A stretch of 64,000 nt of DNA, taken from Amborella trichopoda. Its lineage: Eukaryota > Streptophyta > Magnoliopsida > Amborellales > Amborellaceae. The translations under genes were made by a program, and so were the position numbers. The notes below the pieces were generated by a model, which was given only the letters and a program-made list of their open reading frames with translations, was not told the DNA's origin and searched no databases. The DNA is taken from positions 3,448,734 to 3,512,733 of the forward strand of contig NW_006500340.1 in NCBI RefSeq assembly GCF_000471905.2. Direction: 5' to 3'. This document shows positions 48,001-60,287 of the stretch, piece by piece (position 1 is the stretch's first letter; every line of letters starts with the position of its first letter).

Positions 48001-50222
48001 ACACTCATGTACTGGCAGCAATGGCTACATCAAGATTCAAGGCGAATGTCATCGAAATGAATGACTTTGCCAAACCACCAACTACCAACACACTGCCAAA
48101 TCCTCACCAGCTACCCTCATAAGCAGTCAGGTTTAGTTTGAGGAGTGTATATGCCCGCCTGTTATAAATAATATATGCCATCACAATGATCATTACCCCT
48201 ATACATATTCACCATCAACTAGTCATTTGGACTATCAAGACAAACAAAATCCACTAAATTGAGAAATCACAGTTCACAAAAGCATCACGTCCCAACTTCT
48301 CCCACCCTTACTACATACTGTCTAAACTTAGTGTAGTCCTACAACGCTGTCAACACATTCCATGCCCTCAAGGGCCCTCGAGGACTTGACATAACAGCAA
48401 ACAAACTCCTTCTAAGCATGCAGTAGATGCCATTCTTGAGAATGCAACGGCAGCACTCACAGCATCAGAAATCAATACAAACCTGTGAAGTGACCTTTGA
48501 ATCTTGGTCAAATCCCCACAAAGAACCCATTGATGGTTCTTAATTAGCCCCACTGAAGAATCCTTTGGGTTTCATTGCAAACAAAGGCCACTTCAATATC
48601 TTTTGGCACTCATCACTAATATATATCAAACAACAGGGGGCACGTAGTTCCCATGGTCAGGATCATATTGTTCTATCAAGAAGTGATCAAGTACACCAAT
48701 ATGTTACTTGCAACCAATTGTAGCTCATGGTAAGGGTTATTGCCAATGAAAGAAATATGAAAAATAGAAAATGGATCCTTGCAAGTCACTCGCATACAAA
48801 TACCTACTAGCTGTCAAGTTCAACTTGTTACATAAGGCAATCGTCATTAAAAAGTCTTATTTGATGATGTCGTGCAAATATTAAAACATGATAAAGAATG
48901 GCAAAGCCATCAGGACCACCATGAATGTCTCTCATTGTGGCTATGGAATCTAAGAGCATGTTATTTATTGTCTCCCCACCCAACACTTCATTACGATGAT
49001 GGCTCAAAACAAAAGACTATGTTCTTCCATTAACTGATCTCTGTAAAATTCTGGCACAGTTAACACATTATTGAGCGCATGCTATTTTGAAGAATGGTAG
49101 AAATAAGGACATTTAAAAAAAAAATTGTAGAAATAAGAAAGAGGAAATTACATCCTCATATTATGTGAAGTGCTTACGCATCATATCATGCAATATTTAA
49201 ACCTGCCAAATAGTCTCAATACCCAACCATGTCTAACCTATGAACCCAAACAACTGGATAACTCTAATAGAAAAGGGGAAACGTGTCGCATAACCCAATT
49301 AATTCAAATAAGTCACATGACTTGTCTATTAAGCAGCTACCCAAGTCCATAAATTTTCATTCATGAATCATGACGAGCTCTGGAATTTCAAGAAACACAA
49401 AAGGTCAATGTAAACGCCCACCATCCTTCAGCGTTGAAAGTTTCGGAGTTTGGGCACTTGTTTTTAGATTTTAGCAAAACAGAAACCCTTGATCCCGAAA
49501 GTAGATATCGATATCTACAATGGAAACTTGGTTTCTAGAAATGCAAGCAGGCATGAACTGGTATGCCAATTCACACTTTGAAACATCACTGAAGATGAAA
49601 ATGGACCTCATGAGACCTAAACTATCAATGCATATACCTCAATAACCAAACTTGAAGAACAAGTTCAGCTAACTCCAAGTATCCAAAATCTACATAAGAA
49701 CGGTATGGTGTCCTGCCTATTCTGAAAGTCCAACAAAACGTCACATAATGCATGTATGTCTCCTGTGGAAATGATGAGGAGCCTTTTTTTCATCTTTTAA
49801 GCAATATGAACTGTTCAACTTTTTTCTCTTTCTTTTTGTTTTTTAGGCAAGTTGGGATTGTTCACCCAGAACAACGAATCCTTTGAACCGCACATCTGCA
49901 ATATAAAATTTGAGGCTCTCAAATAACACTTTTTTTATTTAAGAACAGAAGTCCCTCACATGAAAACTACTGGAGAAAGGCAGACAAATACCACAAATAC
50001 AACAAAACTAAAACCCGTGATCCATCAAGTTTCATCTCATCATACAATTTCCACAGTTTATTCCCAGTGCGTAAATAAAATTCATCATAAAACATCCAAA
50101 AACTCTGAATAGTAGAAAGTTCAAAATTTCGATAACCTGTTATTAAAATTGTTTATTATCAAGCAAGACACTTTCATTGTAAAATCTAAAACACAAATAG
50201 AAAAGGAAAAAGATAAACTTAC
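45094..50222 (-). other. Inferred 5.1-kb 5'UTR intron of the WEB gene
   Basis: No coding sequence is recognised in this interval on either strand. It has a strong acceptor at its WEB-proximal end and a strong donor (GAT|GTAAGTTTAT on the minus strand at 50222) at its far end. It contains a short repeat at 45196-45345, a partial family A left end at about 47960-47998 (AAAAGTTTATATAAGGTTGAGG type) and a duplicated 'ctattctctagcaat' unit near 47650-47710. The alternative is intergenic DNA between two transcripts. Confidence 0.4.
45196..45345. repeat. Short dispersed repeat ('GTCCCATACTCCATCA')
   Basis: Shares 'gtgagacccatca', 'gggtcccatactccatca' and 'gatgttgatgacc' with 31455-31592 and about 24495-24655. 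Lies about 140 bases upstream of the WEB ATG, inside the inferred 5'UTR intron. Confidence 0.45.
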
Positions 50223-50640
50223 ATCAAATTTACACCTGAAATACTTCAAAAAAGCGTTCTTTCTATAAACTCTTCATCATATATATAAAATCCATCCATT
50301 CTGAGCCGCCATCATCTCCCAAAACCAGAAAAACTCTCCAAATAATACATCATCACAAAGCATCTGCAATACTTGATCAAATCGAGAAATTTCCCCAAAA
50401 AAATATGCAACCTCTGAATTTCAGATTCCAAAGCTATTAGAGCTTCTCAGGCCTCGTAAAAGCCATGAAAATACCGGTTTTGACACCCGTTGAAAACCGA
50501 TAATCAGTTCAAATTCCACAACCAAACCAACGGCCCGTCCTATAGCTATGGAGGACTCCCCAAAAAATTGCAGAGAAGAAAACAGATACAAGAAAAATCT
50601 CTGTGATTCCAGGGTTTAAAAGAGAAAATTTAGGGTTTCC
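50223..50640 (-). other. Candidate non-coding first exon with uORFs
   Basis: Minus-strand sequence after a TATA box has AAACCCTAG and AAACCCTAAATTT words typical of plant transcription starts, then a C/T-rich leader. It includes a uORF of 9 codons (50437-50466, MAFTRPEKL) and a second longer uORF further down. It ends at a strong donor at 50222. It most simply serves as the WEB gene's 5'UTR exon; it could be an independent non-coding transcript. Confidence 0.45.
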
Positions 50641-50663
50641 TAAAAGTTTGAAATGAGTTCCTA

Positions 50664-50676
50664 GGGTTTATATACA
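50664..50676 (-). promoter_or_regulatory. TATA box, minus strand
   Basis: TGTATATAAACCC on the minus strand, about 30 bases before the inferred start near 50640. A telo-box-like AAACCCTA follows directly. Confidence 0.5.
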
Positions 50677-50885
50677 GGAGGACTGCCTCTGCAAAGAGCT
50701 GCCAAATGCGGGCAGTCCAGCTCAGCTTCCTCGCATCGTTCGAAAATGTCATTTAATTATAAAACACTAAACCAACCTTTATTTTTAGTAAAACACCCAA
50801 AAGTACGGGTGTGAATTGTATAAGGCCATCATCGGCCCCTTTAATTATAAAATTTAAAATTTTAAAATGGATCCCATGTTTATGC

Positions 50886-51520
50886 GGCCAAGCCGTATAA
50901 GTAGAAAATGCGGGCCTTTTAATAAATATGTTTTTGAGATGGATTTTAAGGTTTAATTTTTAAGGACATGTAATCTCTAACATGGAGATCATGAATATGA
51001 AAAAATAAATAAATTTTAAAGACTAAAAATAATAATTATAGTAAAAAAACATTTGAACTTTTAGTTTCTATTGTTTTTAGATGCAATACCAACTTGCATT
51101 CATCTTTAAAATGGATGCTTTACACTTTCAGGACTGTATATGTAGAAATGCAATCCAGCCCACATGAAACAATTTTCTTTTTAAAATTGGTACATAAAGA
51201 ACATACCTATAAAAATTAGAAATTTTGAAAAGGAAAATTGTTTCATGCAGGTTGGACCGCATTTCTACAATATGTTGTCCAGAGGTATAAAGCGTTCATC
51301 TTAAAGATGGATGCGAACATATGGTCCATCTAAAAACAAGTGTAAATAACAATCTAAATGTTTTCCTAATATAATTATTATCTTTAGTTTACAAAAAAAA
51401 AAAGTCATATTCATGATCTCCATGTTAAAGATTGTATATTCTCTAAAAATTATGATCAATTTATATTTAAAAAATATATTTATTGACTAGCCCGCATTTC
51501 TACAATATGTGGGCTAGTTG
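50886..51520. mobile_element. Foldback element: 635-bp near-complete palindrome
   Basis: The left arm (about 50886-51175) is repeated in reverse complement in the right arm (about 51235-51520). Examples: 'gtagaaaatgcggg' near the left edge against 'cccgcatttctac' at the right; 'aacatggagatcatgaatatga' against 'tcatattcatgatctccatg'; 'catgaaacaattttc' against 'gaaaattgtttcatg' at the loop. The loop is only about 50-60 bases. Non-coding; a foldback MITE. Its right edge touches the next palindrome. Confidence 0.85.
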
Positions 51521-54500
51521 TGTAACGACCCAAATTTTTCTGAGTTAGAGAAAAAGAAAAGACTTACATGACTGTCAAGAGAGAGAGAGGCAGTGCCGAC
51601 TGTGAAGAGAGAGAGGAAGTACTGTGAAGAGAGAACGGCAGCCGATTGTGAAGAGAGAGGGGCAACGCCGTCTATGTAGAAAGAGAGCTATCGACATGCG
51701 TGTAATGGGTAACACCATGCGTGAATGCCGAGGGGAAACCTTTTTATGTTGTGCCTGCATGAGCACCACATGTCACTTGCATGAGCATGAGCATGAGCAC
51801 CACATGATACTTGCATGAGCATGAGCACCACATGGCACTTACATATCATTTAGCCCTTGCATAAATGACACTTGTCACTTGCATGTTACCTCTCCTTTAT
51901 GCTTATAAGTACCCCCACATCATCTCTCTCAAGAGTTTTGCATCTTCTCTCTCTCCCACGTTTCCCCCCCTTTAAACCCTTAGAAATTCCAGCTCTTTAT
52001 GCCCACTGTTGAGAGGCTTGAAGAGTGAGCTGAAGGATTTGGGATCACCATTGGAGTACAAGGTAAGTAGATTATGCTATTATGTGTCCATAATATGAAG
52101 CATGATTCTTAAGCATGAAAGTTTGAGATTTAAGCATGAATTTCCATGAATTAAGCATGAATAAAGTGTGAATTTCCATGAATTAAGCATGAATGAAGCA
52201 TGTATTAGGCTTGAAGTTAATCATCTATGTTTGTGTTATGTTTTTCCAGCAATTAGTTCTTGTTTGTATGATAAGTTGAGCATTGTTATCACTCTTGTGG
52301 ATCCTGAAATTATGTGAATGATACTTGTGTGAGTCTAGTTTAAGATATAAAATGTTTCATGTTGTTATCTTGTATGGATTTGAAGTTATGGAGTGGTATT
52401 TGGAATATGTCATGATTGTACTATGATTTTTCAGGGAATTTACATGCTTTTGTAATGAGATTTTGACTGAACAAATGATATCCAATTGGCATCAAATCAC
52501 CACCATTTGAAAGGTCTATGAGTTTACTTTGAGTTTGGTGTTTATGACTAGCTGAGATTCTTGATGGTTTGGAAGATATGCTTCATTTTGTGCATATATG
52601 TCAATGTTAGTATACTGTGATAATTTTTAGAAATGTTACTTTTGTCGTACTAAGAGTTTGACCAAGCAATTGAAGTCCAAATGACACAAAATTATAGCCA
52701 TTTGAAAGAGACATGAGTCTACTGTGATTTTGATATTTCAACCCAATTCAAATTTTGTATGATTAGGAAGCTATGATCCAAATTGTGAGGCATGTCGCTC
52801 TTAGCAGATTCATTGAAATACCAAATTGTTGCCTCTGTTGCTATGGTTTTGGCTGATTAAATGAAGTCTTATTGCTCCTAAACCACTGCCATCATAAAGA
52901 TCTGTATGTGTGCTTAAAGTTGCATGTTAGAATCATCTTGATATTCCCTCTAGATTGAGAGTTATGCCTTTGTTAAGAGGGTCAGGTCACTACTAGTAAA
53001 ATGCAAAAACCCCTAAACTGATGTTTATGTTGTACCTAAGTGTGGACTGATCAAACAACTCTCAATTGACTCCATACCGCTTTTTGAACGAGAGATAGCT
53101 GTGTTTACTTCAATTGTGATATTATAACCAAGTTGCGATTCCTTGTAAACCAGATGCTATGCCCATTTTCTGTGAACCTGCCACACCTGAAATAGGGTTT
53201 ATCATGAAACTGTGAATACTCTTAATTAGTGAATATCATGACACTGTGAATGCTCTGAATCAAATAATGCTTATAAGATGAGACATGTCAAGATGTAATA
53301 TAAAACACTATGCAATGGGTGACCTATTGTATAGTGGTCAATATCACATCTACTCACACATTCACCGTATACCAACGGTTACATATCACCTCATGTGTAC
53401 TCAGAAGTCACATATTCCAGTCAATGCAATATGCCCAAAGCATGCAGAGAAATTCCAGATCACGAGAGATATCACTATGTTAACAACCAGTTGTGCAATA
53501 CACTCAAAGCACGTCAATAAATCACTTATCACAATCATATCATATCACATCACATCGTCACAATGCCAATGTTAGACGATGTAGACTCATTTATATTTTA
53601 AATGGCTGTGATTTTGTATCATTTGGACTTCAATTGCTTAGTCAAACTCTCAGTACAATAGAAGTAACATTTCTGAAAATTATCACAGTCTAATAACAGT
53701 GACATATATGCATAAAATGAAGCATATCTTTCAAACCACAAAGAATCTCAGCTAGTCATAAACACCAAACTCAAAGTAGATTCATAAACCTTTCAAATGA
53801 TAGTAATTTGAGGCCAATTGGATATTATTTGTTCAGTCAAAATCTCATTACAAAAGCATGTAAATTCCCTGGAAAATCACAGTATAATCATGACACATTC
53901 CAAATACCACACCATAACTTCAAATCCATACAAAATAACAAGATGAAACCTTTTCTATCTTAAATTAGACTCATACAACCATCGTTCACAGAATTTTAGG
54001 ATCCACAAGAGTGATAACAGTGCCCAACTTGTCATACAAACAAGACATAATTGCTGGAAAAATAGAACACAAACATACATGCTTAACTTCAAGCCTAATC
54101 CATGCTTCATTCATGCTTAATTCACACTTTATTCATGAAAATTCATGCTTAAATCTCATACTTTCATGCTTAAAAATCATGCTTCATATTATGAACACAT
54201 AATAACATAATCTACTTACCTTGTGCGTCAATGGTAATCCAAAATCATTCACACAGCTCACTTTTCAAATCTCTCAACAGTGAGCACAAAGGGTTGGAAT
54301 TTCTAAGGGTTTAAAGGGGGGAAAATTTAGGAGAGAGAGAAGATGCAAAACTCTTGAGAGGGAGGACGTGAGGGTACTTATAAGCATAAACGGGAGATAA
54401 CATGCAAGTGACAAGTGTCATTCATGCAAGGGCTAAATGGCATGTAAGTGCCATGTGGCGCTCATGCTCATGCAAGTGACATGTGGTGCTTATGGTCATG

Positions 54501-54823
54501 CAAGTGTCATGTGGTGCTTATGCTCATGCTCATACTCATGCAAGTGTCATGTGGTGCTCTCGCAAGCACAACATAAAGAGGTTCCCTCCCCTGGCATTCA
54601 CGCACAGCTTTACCCATTACACGTACGATGATAACTCTCTCTATACACAGACGGTACTGCCCCCTCTCTCTTCACAACCGGCGCTGCCCTTCTCTCTTCA
54701 CAGCCGGTGTTGCCCCTCTCTCTTCACAGCCGGCACTGCCTGTCTCTTTTCACAGCCGGTGCTGCCTCTCTCTTTCTTCACAACCATTGTAAGTCTTTTC
54801 ATTTTATCTGACTCAGAATTACA
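51521..54823. mobile_element. 3.3-kb palindrome: two ~1.25-kb inverted LTR-like arms
   Basis: The left arm (about 51521-52780) and right arm (about 53575-54823) are reverse complements at high but imperfect identity. Matched pairs include 'aaaagacttac' at the outer ends, 'tgagcatgagcaccacatg' repeats, 'cttataagtacccccaca' against 'gtgagggtacttataagc', 'aagcatgattcttaagcatg' against its complement, and 'tttgactgaacaaatgatatcc' against 'tattatttgttcagtcaaa'. The left outer end starts TGTAACGACCC, and the right outer end closes in TTACA. The arms have a TATA-like and leader-like region ('gcttataagtaccc', CT-rich), as in LTR promoters. The ~0.8-kb centre is non-coding. Candidates: two LTRs in opposite orientation, or a long-TIR non-autonomous transposon. 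Confidence 0.8.
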
Positions 54824-54834
54824 AGTCTCATAGA

Positions 54835-55030
54835 AACCGTTTGAAAATAGATAATCCATAGATGATGTATTACGAAATGCATTAATTGTCATGATTTGAA
54901 ATATTTTTTACTTATACATAGATCTTGAAGTCGAGATGATTAATTTGAGGATTTTGTATCATCATGAGTTCCTTAGATGTGACTTACTTCTATAGCATAA
55001 AGTGGATGCTTTATATAAACTTTTTTCAAA
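54835..55030 (-). repeat. Family A relative, AT-end part only
   Basis: Contains 'cttgaagtcgagatgattaatttgaggattt' type sequence, 'ctatagcataaagtggatgc' and the AT-end 'tttatataaacttttttc'. Directly abuts the palindrome's right flank. Partial. Confidence 0.55.
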
Positions 55031-55780
55031 CAAATGAAAATAAATAATCGGTCTCAAAAGGGCTTGGGTCGACCAGCCAGTTTGGGTTCAAGACCTATTA
55101 CAACAATCCAACCTGAACAAATTTAGGCATGGTTGGGTCCGGGTGACATCAAGCCAACTATATATTTCATCATCAAAACCTTTTCCCAATTAATTAGGAT
55201 TAGCTTATATAATCAAATATTGAATTTATATTTTATATTATTTTATTTTATTAATATGTCAATCATTTTTACTTGGCTCTAACCCAAACCCATTAGGGTC
55301 CAATTGACTTAAATACAACTTACTTGGGTCTGACTTAGACTTAGTTGGATTGGGGTTGAGACTAACCCATGCCCACTTGTTAACAACCTTAACAAATGAT
55401 TGGTAATAAATACACCAATGTTCCTAATGTCAAAAACTAATATAATGAGTGAAACTATGAAAAAGTGGTGGCAAAAGTAGCCTGGGCGGTGGTACTTGTG
55501 GGGCTAACAAGGGTAAAAGTAAAAGCCATGGTACGAGTTAACAAATGGTACTAGAATCATGAATTATTGCGGAATTGCCACTTAGCCCACATTTGAAGTC
55601 AATGAGAGTTAATGTCCATGGTCGACTTAGGGAAAGCGACATGAATGAGAAAGCTTTATTATCTCCCTCCAAAAATGGCAAAAATAGCCTTGTTTCAGTT
55701 GAGCTACCCAAAAGAAATACTCTGTCTCGCTCCAAAAATAGCAAAAATAGCCCTTCTTTTTTCAAATAAGGTAATCTTAA
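55031..55780. other. Intergenic with a short RTE-like 3' end fragment
   Basis: 'aaccttttcccaattaattag' and 'gattagcttatataatc' at about 55170-55222 resemble the RTE LINE 3' end seen at 32605. A 'gggtcc'-rich stretch lies at 55060-55390. No gene. Confidence 0.4.
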
Positions 55781-56227
55781 GGGTGGCAATGTTACACCCG
55801 TGACCCACGGGGACACTCAGACCTCGGATTCAGTTATGGGTCCACAATTTTGGACCCGAATATTATTTAAATCTGGTTTCGAGTTTAGGTCCCGGGCTAG
55901 CTATACCCGACCCATACTTGTAGTCATGACATATATGATGCAATCATGTGCAGGCACGCTTTAGGTGTTAATATTGTCACAATATTGGTAACATTTTAAA
56001 ATATTATTGGCAAAAAAAATAAACTTATAGCCATAAGTTATATGATGGTTAAAAAGGGCAAAAAATAAAATAAGCTTATGGTCATATGGTGGCAATAGAT
56101 CCGACTATACTTAGGATCCGATGGGTAGACCCAAGACCCGATAGGTTCGAATACAGGTTCAAAATTTGGACTTGAATAGTATTTGGATTCGGGTCCAGGT
56201 CCAATCGGACCCAACCCATTGCCACCC
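55781..56227. mobile_element. MITE with GGGTGGCAAT / ATTGCCACCC inverted ends
   Basis: Starts GGGTGGCAATGTTACACCCG and ends CCAACCCATTGCCACCC. Interior rich in 'gacccga' and 'gggtcc' words, with an AT-rich centre. Length 447 bp. No convincing TSD. Related to 11279-11816. Confidence 0.7.
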
Positions 56228-56589
56228 TAGCTGGGCAACCCGGAAGAAAGACTCTCTCTCCCCCTCTCCCTCTCTCTCTCTATTATATTACTGTTCTCCA
56301 TATTAGGAATTTTTCTATCTCCAAGATGTAAATACACCTTATATCGAAAAGAAAAATGTATGCATTTGGTTGTGGATTGTATGAATGGAATTATATTCTC
56401 TGTCTCTCTATAAAAAAACAAAATGCATCCGAAAGTGTTATTTCTTGCTTTGCATGCCCTTGTGGGATCGGAAAAGGGGCAGGGATCGCGGTAGTAGCAA
56501 CCCACACCCTAATCACCACGTTTAAAAATAGGTAAGGTTTTGTCTATCCCACTGAATTGCCTAAAATACACAAAAGCCTTTTGTAGAAT
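56228..56589. other. Intergenic, no gene recognised
   Basis: Begins with a CT-rich tract (56250-56282). No coding structure was seen. Confidence 0.4.
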
Positions 56590-56975
56590 GGTAACTGTTA
56601 ATCATGGCTGACCTTATTACAAGGGCTTTTGATTTGGAGGATAGAGTTGGGGAACTGTTTGGTTGGTTGGTTATAGAAGGTGATTCACTTATGTGATAAA
56701 CTCGTGTAATAAAATTTTTAGACCACTTTGGCAACTCAGACTGTTATGGTCACAGGTTACGGAGTTTATTGTTGTATGCTCGGTGAGTTTCAACTATGTC
56801 TATAGGGAAGCTAATGACGTTGTCTATAGAGAAGCCAATGAGGTTGTAGATAACTCGGCGAAGAGGGGTGTATCTATGGACTCGTTAATTGTTTCTTCTT
56901 ATTTATTGTAATTTTGCGATGTAACTACCTTTTGATCTAATAAAATCAAGCACACTTGTCAAACAAAAAAAAATT
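56590..56975 (+). mobile_element. 5'-truncated L1-type LINE: RNase H C-terminus, 3'UTR, poly(A)
   Basis: Translation gives the end of a plant LINE RNase H: VIEGDS (about 56670), then FNYVYREANDVV and REANEVVDNSAKRGVSMDS (about 56785-56885) and a stop at 56909-56911. A short 3'UTR with CTAATAAAATCAAGC follows, then an A run near 56965. Frame breaks are present. The phrase 'gtctatagagaagccaatga' is duplicated within it (VYREAN twice). This is the tail type that the LINE at 2.6-5.96 kb lacks. Confidence 0.75.
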
Positions 56976-58805
56976 GAAAAGTGGAAGTTGTTCTCTCATT
57001 TATGCCTAAATATAGCTACTATTGGACTCGGAAAAATAGTATTTCAGAAGTTTCTATTTGAGATTAGAAATCACCTATCTAAATTGGGAATCTGTGGGGC
57101 CTACCTATAGTTAGAACTATGAATTAGTCTAATTCCAATAGACTCATCTAGTTTTGTCAAATAACTGGGCGAGACTGACAGGCAACCAGACGAATTGAAT
57201 TGCCCAATTGTCACACGTTTTACATTTTAAAATTTTATTTTTTCAATATTAAAATTAATATTTTCCTTTTTGTGCTTGATTCTCACACTGCAAAAATCAA
57301 CCCAGTTTGTTAATCTGGATTGCTAGTTCACTGGCACAGACCTTAATCCATGCCAGACCTTAATCCAGAAGGCCAATTCTCCCAACCCATCCACTTTTTG
57401 AAACATTAGCAGACAATGACATTGTAAGTTTTCATGTGCAAAAGATCAAATCCCTAAATCATTTAGATTTGTAATTGAATGGCTAGCATTTCTTTGCATT
57501 GCAAAAGACAAATTTGCAGGCTTCGGGCTTGGTCAGTGGTGTATACCCTTATTGCTAATTTCTACCTTTGATGGTCAGGAGTAATTACGTTTTTTTTAAA
57601 AAAAAAAAAAAACTTATCATATAGTTTCCCTTTTGAAATTAATATTTAGTAGGCTTGAAGTAAATGCACATAATACTCTGATAGGGAAATCATGTTATGA
57701 TACATATGATCGACTTTTGGCCTGGAAATGGAATTCTCTAGATGTAAATGTACCCCATCTTGGGTTACCAGAGGTTTTACTTTGTGCACGTTTGACACTG
57801 GTGTTTGAAAATCCATAGAAACATAAAATCTTGGCTCTTGAGAACCCAGGTTCAAGAGAGCTTGAGCTGAAAATACCTAATCTTGAGAGCCTGACTTGGA
57901 AGGATGCAGCCGGTTGAGAGACCTTTTTTTTTTTTGGTAAATCAGTGGGGAAAGAAAACCCCCTACCCATTCGCGATTAATAGAAGATAAAAAAAAATTG
58001 CAACACACTATTTACAACCCTACCATAGGGTAATTGGGCAACAACCCTACCATAGGGTAATTGCGCAACATTACGGAGTAAAAGAAACCAACTCCCTCCT
58101 CACCTTCCAAAGTCTTCATATTTTACCGATCGAAACATTCTTGCCCCTAATCAACTATCGCTTAAACTTGCTATAAAATCGGAATTTCGCTATAGCTTGG
58201 GAGAGCCCATAATGGCTTGGGCTATCATTCTACCAAGTTTAATAGGAGCATGTTTGAATGACAATTAACTTTACATATAATATAATATCTTATCTAATAT
58301 TAATAGATTTTATTCACCAAAAAATATTAATATAATTTAGTTAATATTATTATCTCATTTGTCCGGTACATGTTGTATTATATATAATATTGTCTAATTA
58401 TTTAACTTTTTAGATAAACGTATATATAGAACTATTCGTAAGTTTATTCAGATAACAATATGGTGGATACTAAAAAAAAAACAGATAATCATTTCCAGGT
58501 CAGGCCATAAAGGACCATATATCTCTCTATAGATTTAATTGCATTTCAGGTTTTGTAAAAATATTTACTGTGACCATGGGGTAAATAAAATTCAAAATGA
58601 TATTTACATATGAACAAGAAAAACTAAAAGTGAGTTTCTTTGCGTACTATCAAAGTTTATAAATGGGTAATGCCCTATAATAAACCGTCCAAAACCCTAC
58701 ATAGCACATGTGACTACCTGCTGCCCTATTTCGTCATCTTTACTCTTTGTGCCTTTGTTTTAAGGGTACTGCCCTATTTCGTCTTACTCTTTGTGCCTTT
58801 GTTAA
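56976..58805. other. Intergenic, no gene recognised
   Basis: AT-rich. Contains a 27-bp tandem duplication at 58013-58066 (unit with ACCCTACCATAGGGT, itself a small palindrome) and a ~48-bp duplication at 58721-58805 ('ctgccctatttcgtc'). The segment 58245-58450, with 'aggagcatgtttgaatgac', may be a decayed MITE. No gene. Confidence 0.45.
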
Positions 58806-59188
58806 CGAGTGTGGTTTGTGTAAGGTTGAGGCTCTAAACAATAAAAAATATGTATATTCAAAGAGCGTCGAAAAACATTGTTTTTGCATTAAAAATCTTT
58901 GTGACGGCCTAAAAATTTATTTTAATTCTAAAAATTAAAGTCTTTAAAATTAGTGTAGATCCAATAGATTTATAAACACTTAAAAATTTTGAAAAATGAC
59001 GGTTCAAAACATGCAATACAAGGTGTACTATATCCAAGATTTGAAATCTATGTTTTCTCATTTCTATACATGATGAGACCAATATGATCGATTTGATGAT
59101 TTTTAGGCATCGAAACAACCTCTTCTAGTGAATTTTTGGGGTGCACGTTAATATTATTGTTTAGGACCTCACCCTTATATGATCTTTG
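58806..59188 (-). mobile_element. Family A MITE, full length, perfect 9-bp TSD
   Basis: Starts CGAGTGTGGTTTGTGTAAGG and ends CCCTTATATGATCTTTG. Flanked by CTTTGTTAA on both sides (58797-58805 and 59189-59197). Internal blocks match other copies ('cggttcaaaacatgcaata', 'catcgaaacaacctcttctag'). No coding capacity. Confidence 0.88.
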
Positions 59189-59197
59189 CTTTGTTAA

Positions 59198-60081
59198 TTG
59201 TTGCTGTCAGTTCTCAATTTCAATAAAGAGTTGAAAGGGTTGGCCTTTAGCCTTGAGAGACCATAGATTTATATTTATATTTTGAGGATGTATTTTTTAA
59301 ACTTTTGCAGAGGAGGAGGGTCAGAACGGTCAGCTTACGGCATAGGGTAGTAAAACAAGCATGTGATATGATTCGAATTTGAAAGTTTGGGGTAGTCTAT
59401 TGTTTATTACTCAGTTTGAGATGCAGAAATAAAGCAAGATAGAGGTTTTGGGTGACAGGTATAAGAGATGGAAGAAAACAAGAAGTTCATAACTTCATAT
59501 GAGAGAGAGCTGGGGAAAAAGTTAGGGGCGTATAAGGGTCTGTCGGGTCCTTGTGACGTAGATCTGGATCTAACTAGATCCTACTTGGACTTGGATTTGA
59601 CCTGTCGAGTCTAGTGTTTGGGTCCAAACCCAGACATGGGTCAGGTTGACCTGTTGGCTCAGTGGGTTCGATCAACATTCCTATAGAATAATAACTAGAC
59701 AATTTAAAGGCTCATGTAGAAGGAAGATAGAAGATAAAACTGATAGATTTCGAACAAACCATGGCTAAAGCAACAACGGGGGGCACTGGAGTCAACTTGA
59801 TTCGGTCTTAATTTATCAGTCGAGTTTATGAAAATTGGGATGAGTTTATAATGAAATCTTGAAAATTGGTGAGACTTCACTGGTTTTCAAGGATTCCGTT
59901 TGTGTTGGAGATATATTGGCCAAGTTTTCAAGTACTCAAAGAAACAAATGTGACCAGAATTGGATTAGTTAGTAAACGAGACAGGGATTTGGTCTAGTCA
60001 AAGTTGGTCCAATAGCTGGTTGAACTAGATAGAGTATATATGTATAAAAAAAGAAATATATATATATAGAGAGAGTATAGA
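59198..60081. other. Intergenic, no gene recognised
   Basis: A 'gggtcc'-rich segment (59540-59690) resembles the repeats at 11.3-11.8 and 55.8-56.2 kb but has no clear ends. No coding structure. Confidence 0.45.
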
Positions 60082-60287
60082 ATAAGACTATTTACCTTTG
60101 ATACAAGGTGGTCATGATAATCATGACCATTGGATGTGAAATTGAGTGGCTACAATTATTCCATTGATCAAGTTCAAAATTAAAAAGAAATTTTTTTGGA
60201 CTTTGTGACACATCCAAGCTATCAAATTTGACATCAAATGGTTGTAAAGAATTGTGACCACCTTGTATCAGAGGTAATTGGTCTCAT
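60082..60287. mobile_element. MITE with ACAAGGTGGTCA inverted ends
   Basis: 206 bp. Left end ATAAGACTATTTACC followed by GATACAAGGTGGTCAT; right end TTGTGACCACCTTGTATC followed by GGTAATTGGTCTCAT in inverted match. Interior has 'tttttggactttgtgaca' and 'ccatcaaatttgacat' style text. Same family as 63421-63630 and the start at 63936. Confidence 0.8.

Noticed and set aside
48368..48553. Minus-strand 61-aa frame with an alanine-rich stretch
   Set aside because: Short, isolated, inside the inferred 5'UTR intron, with no family recognised.
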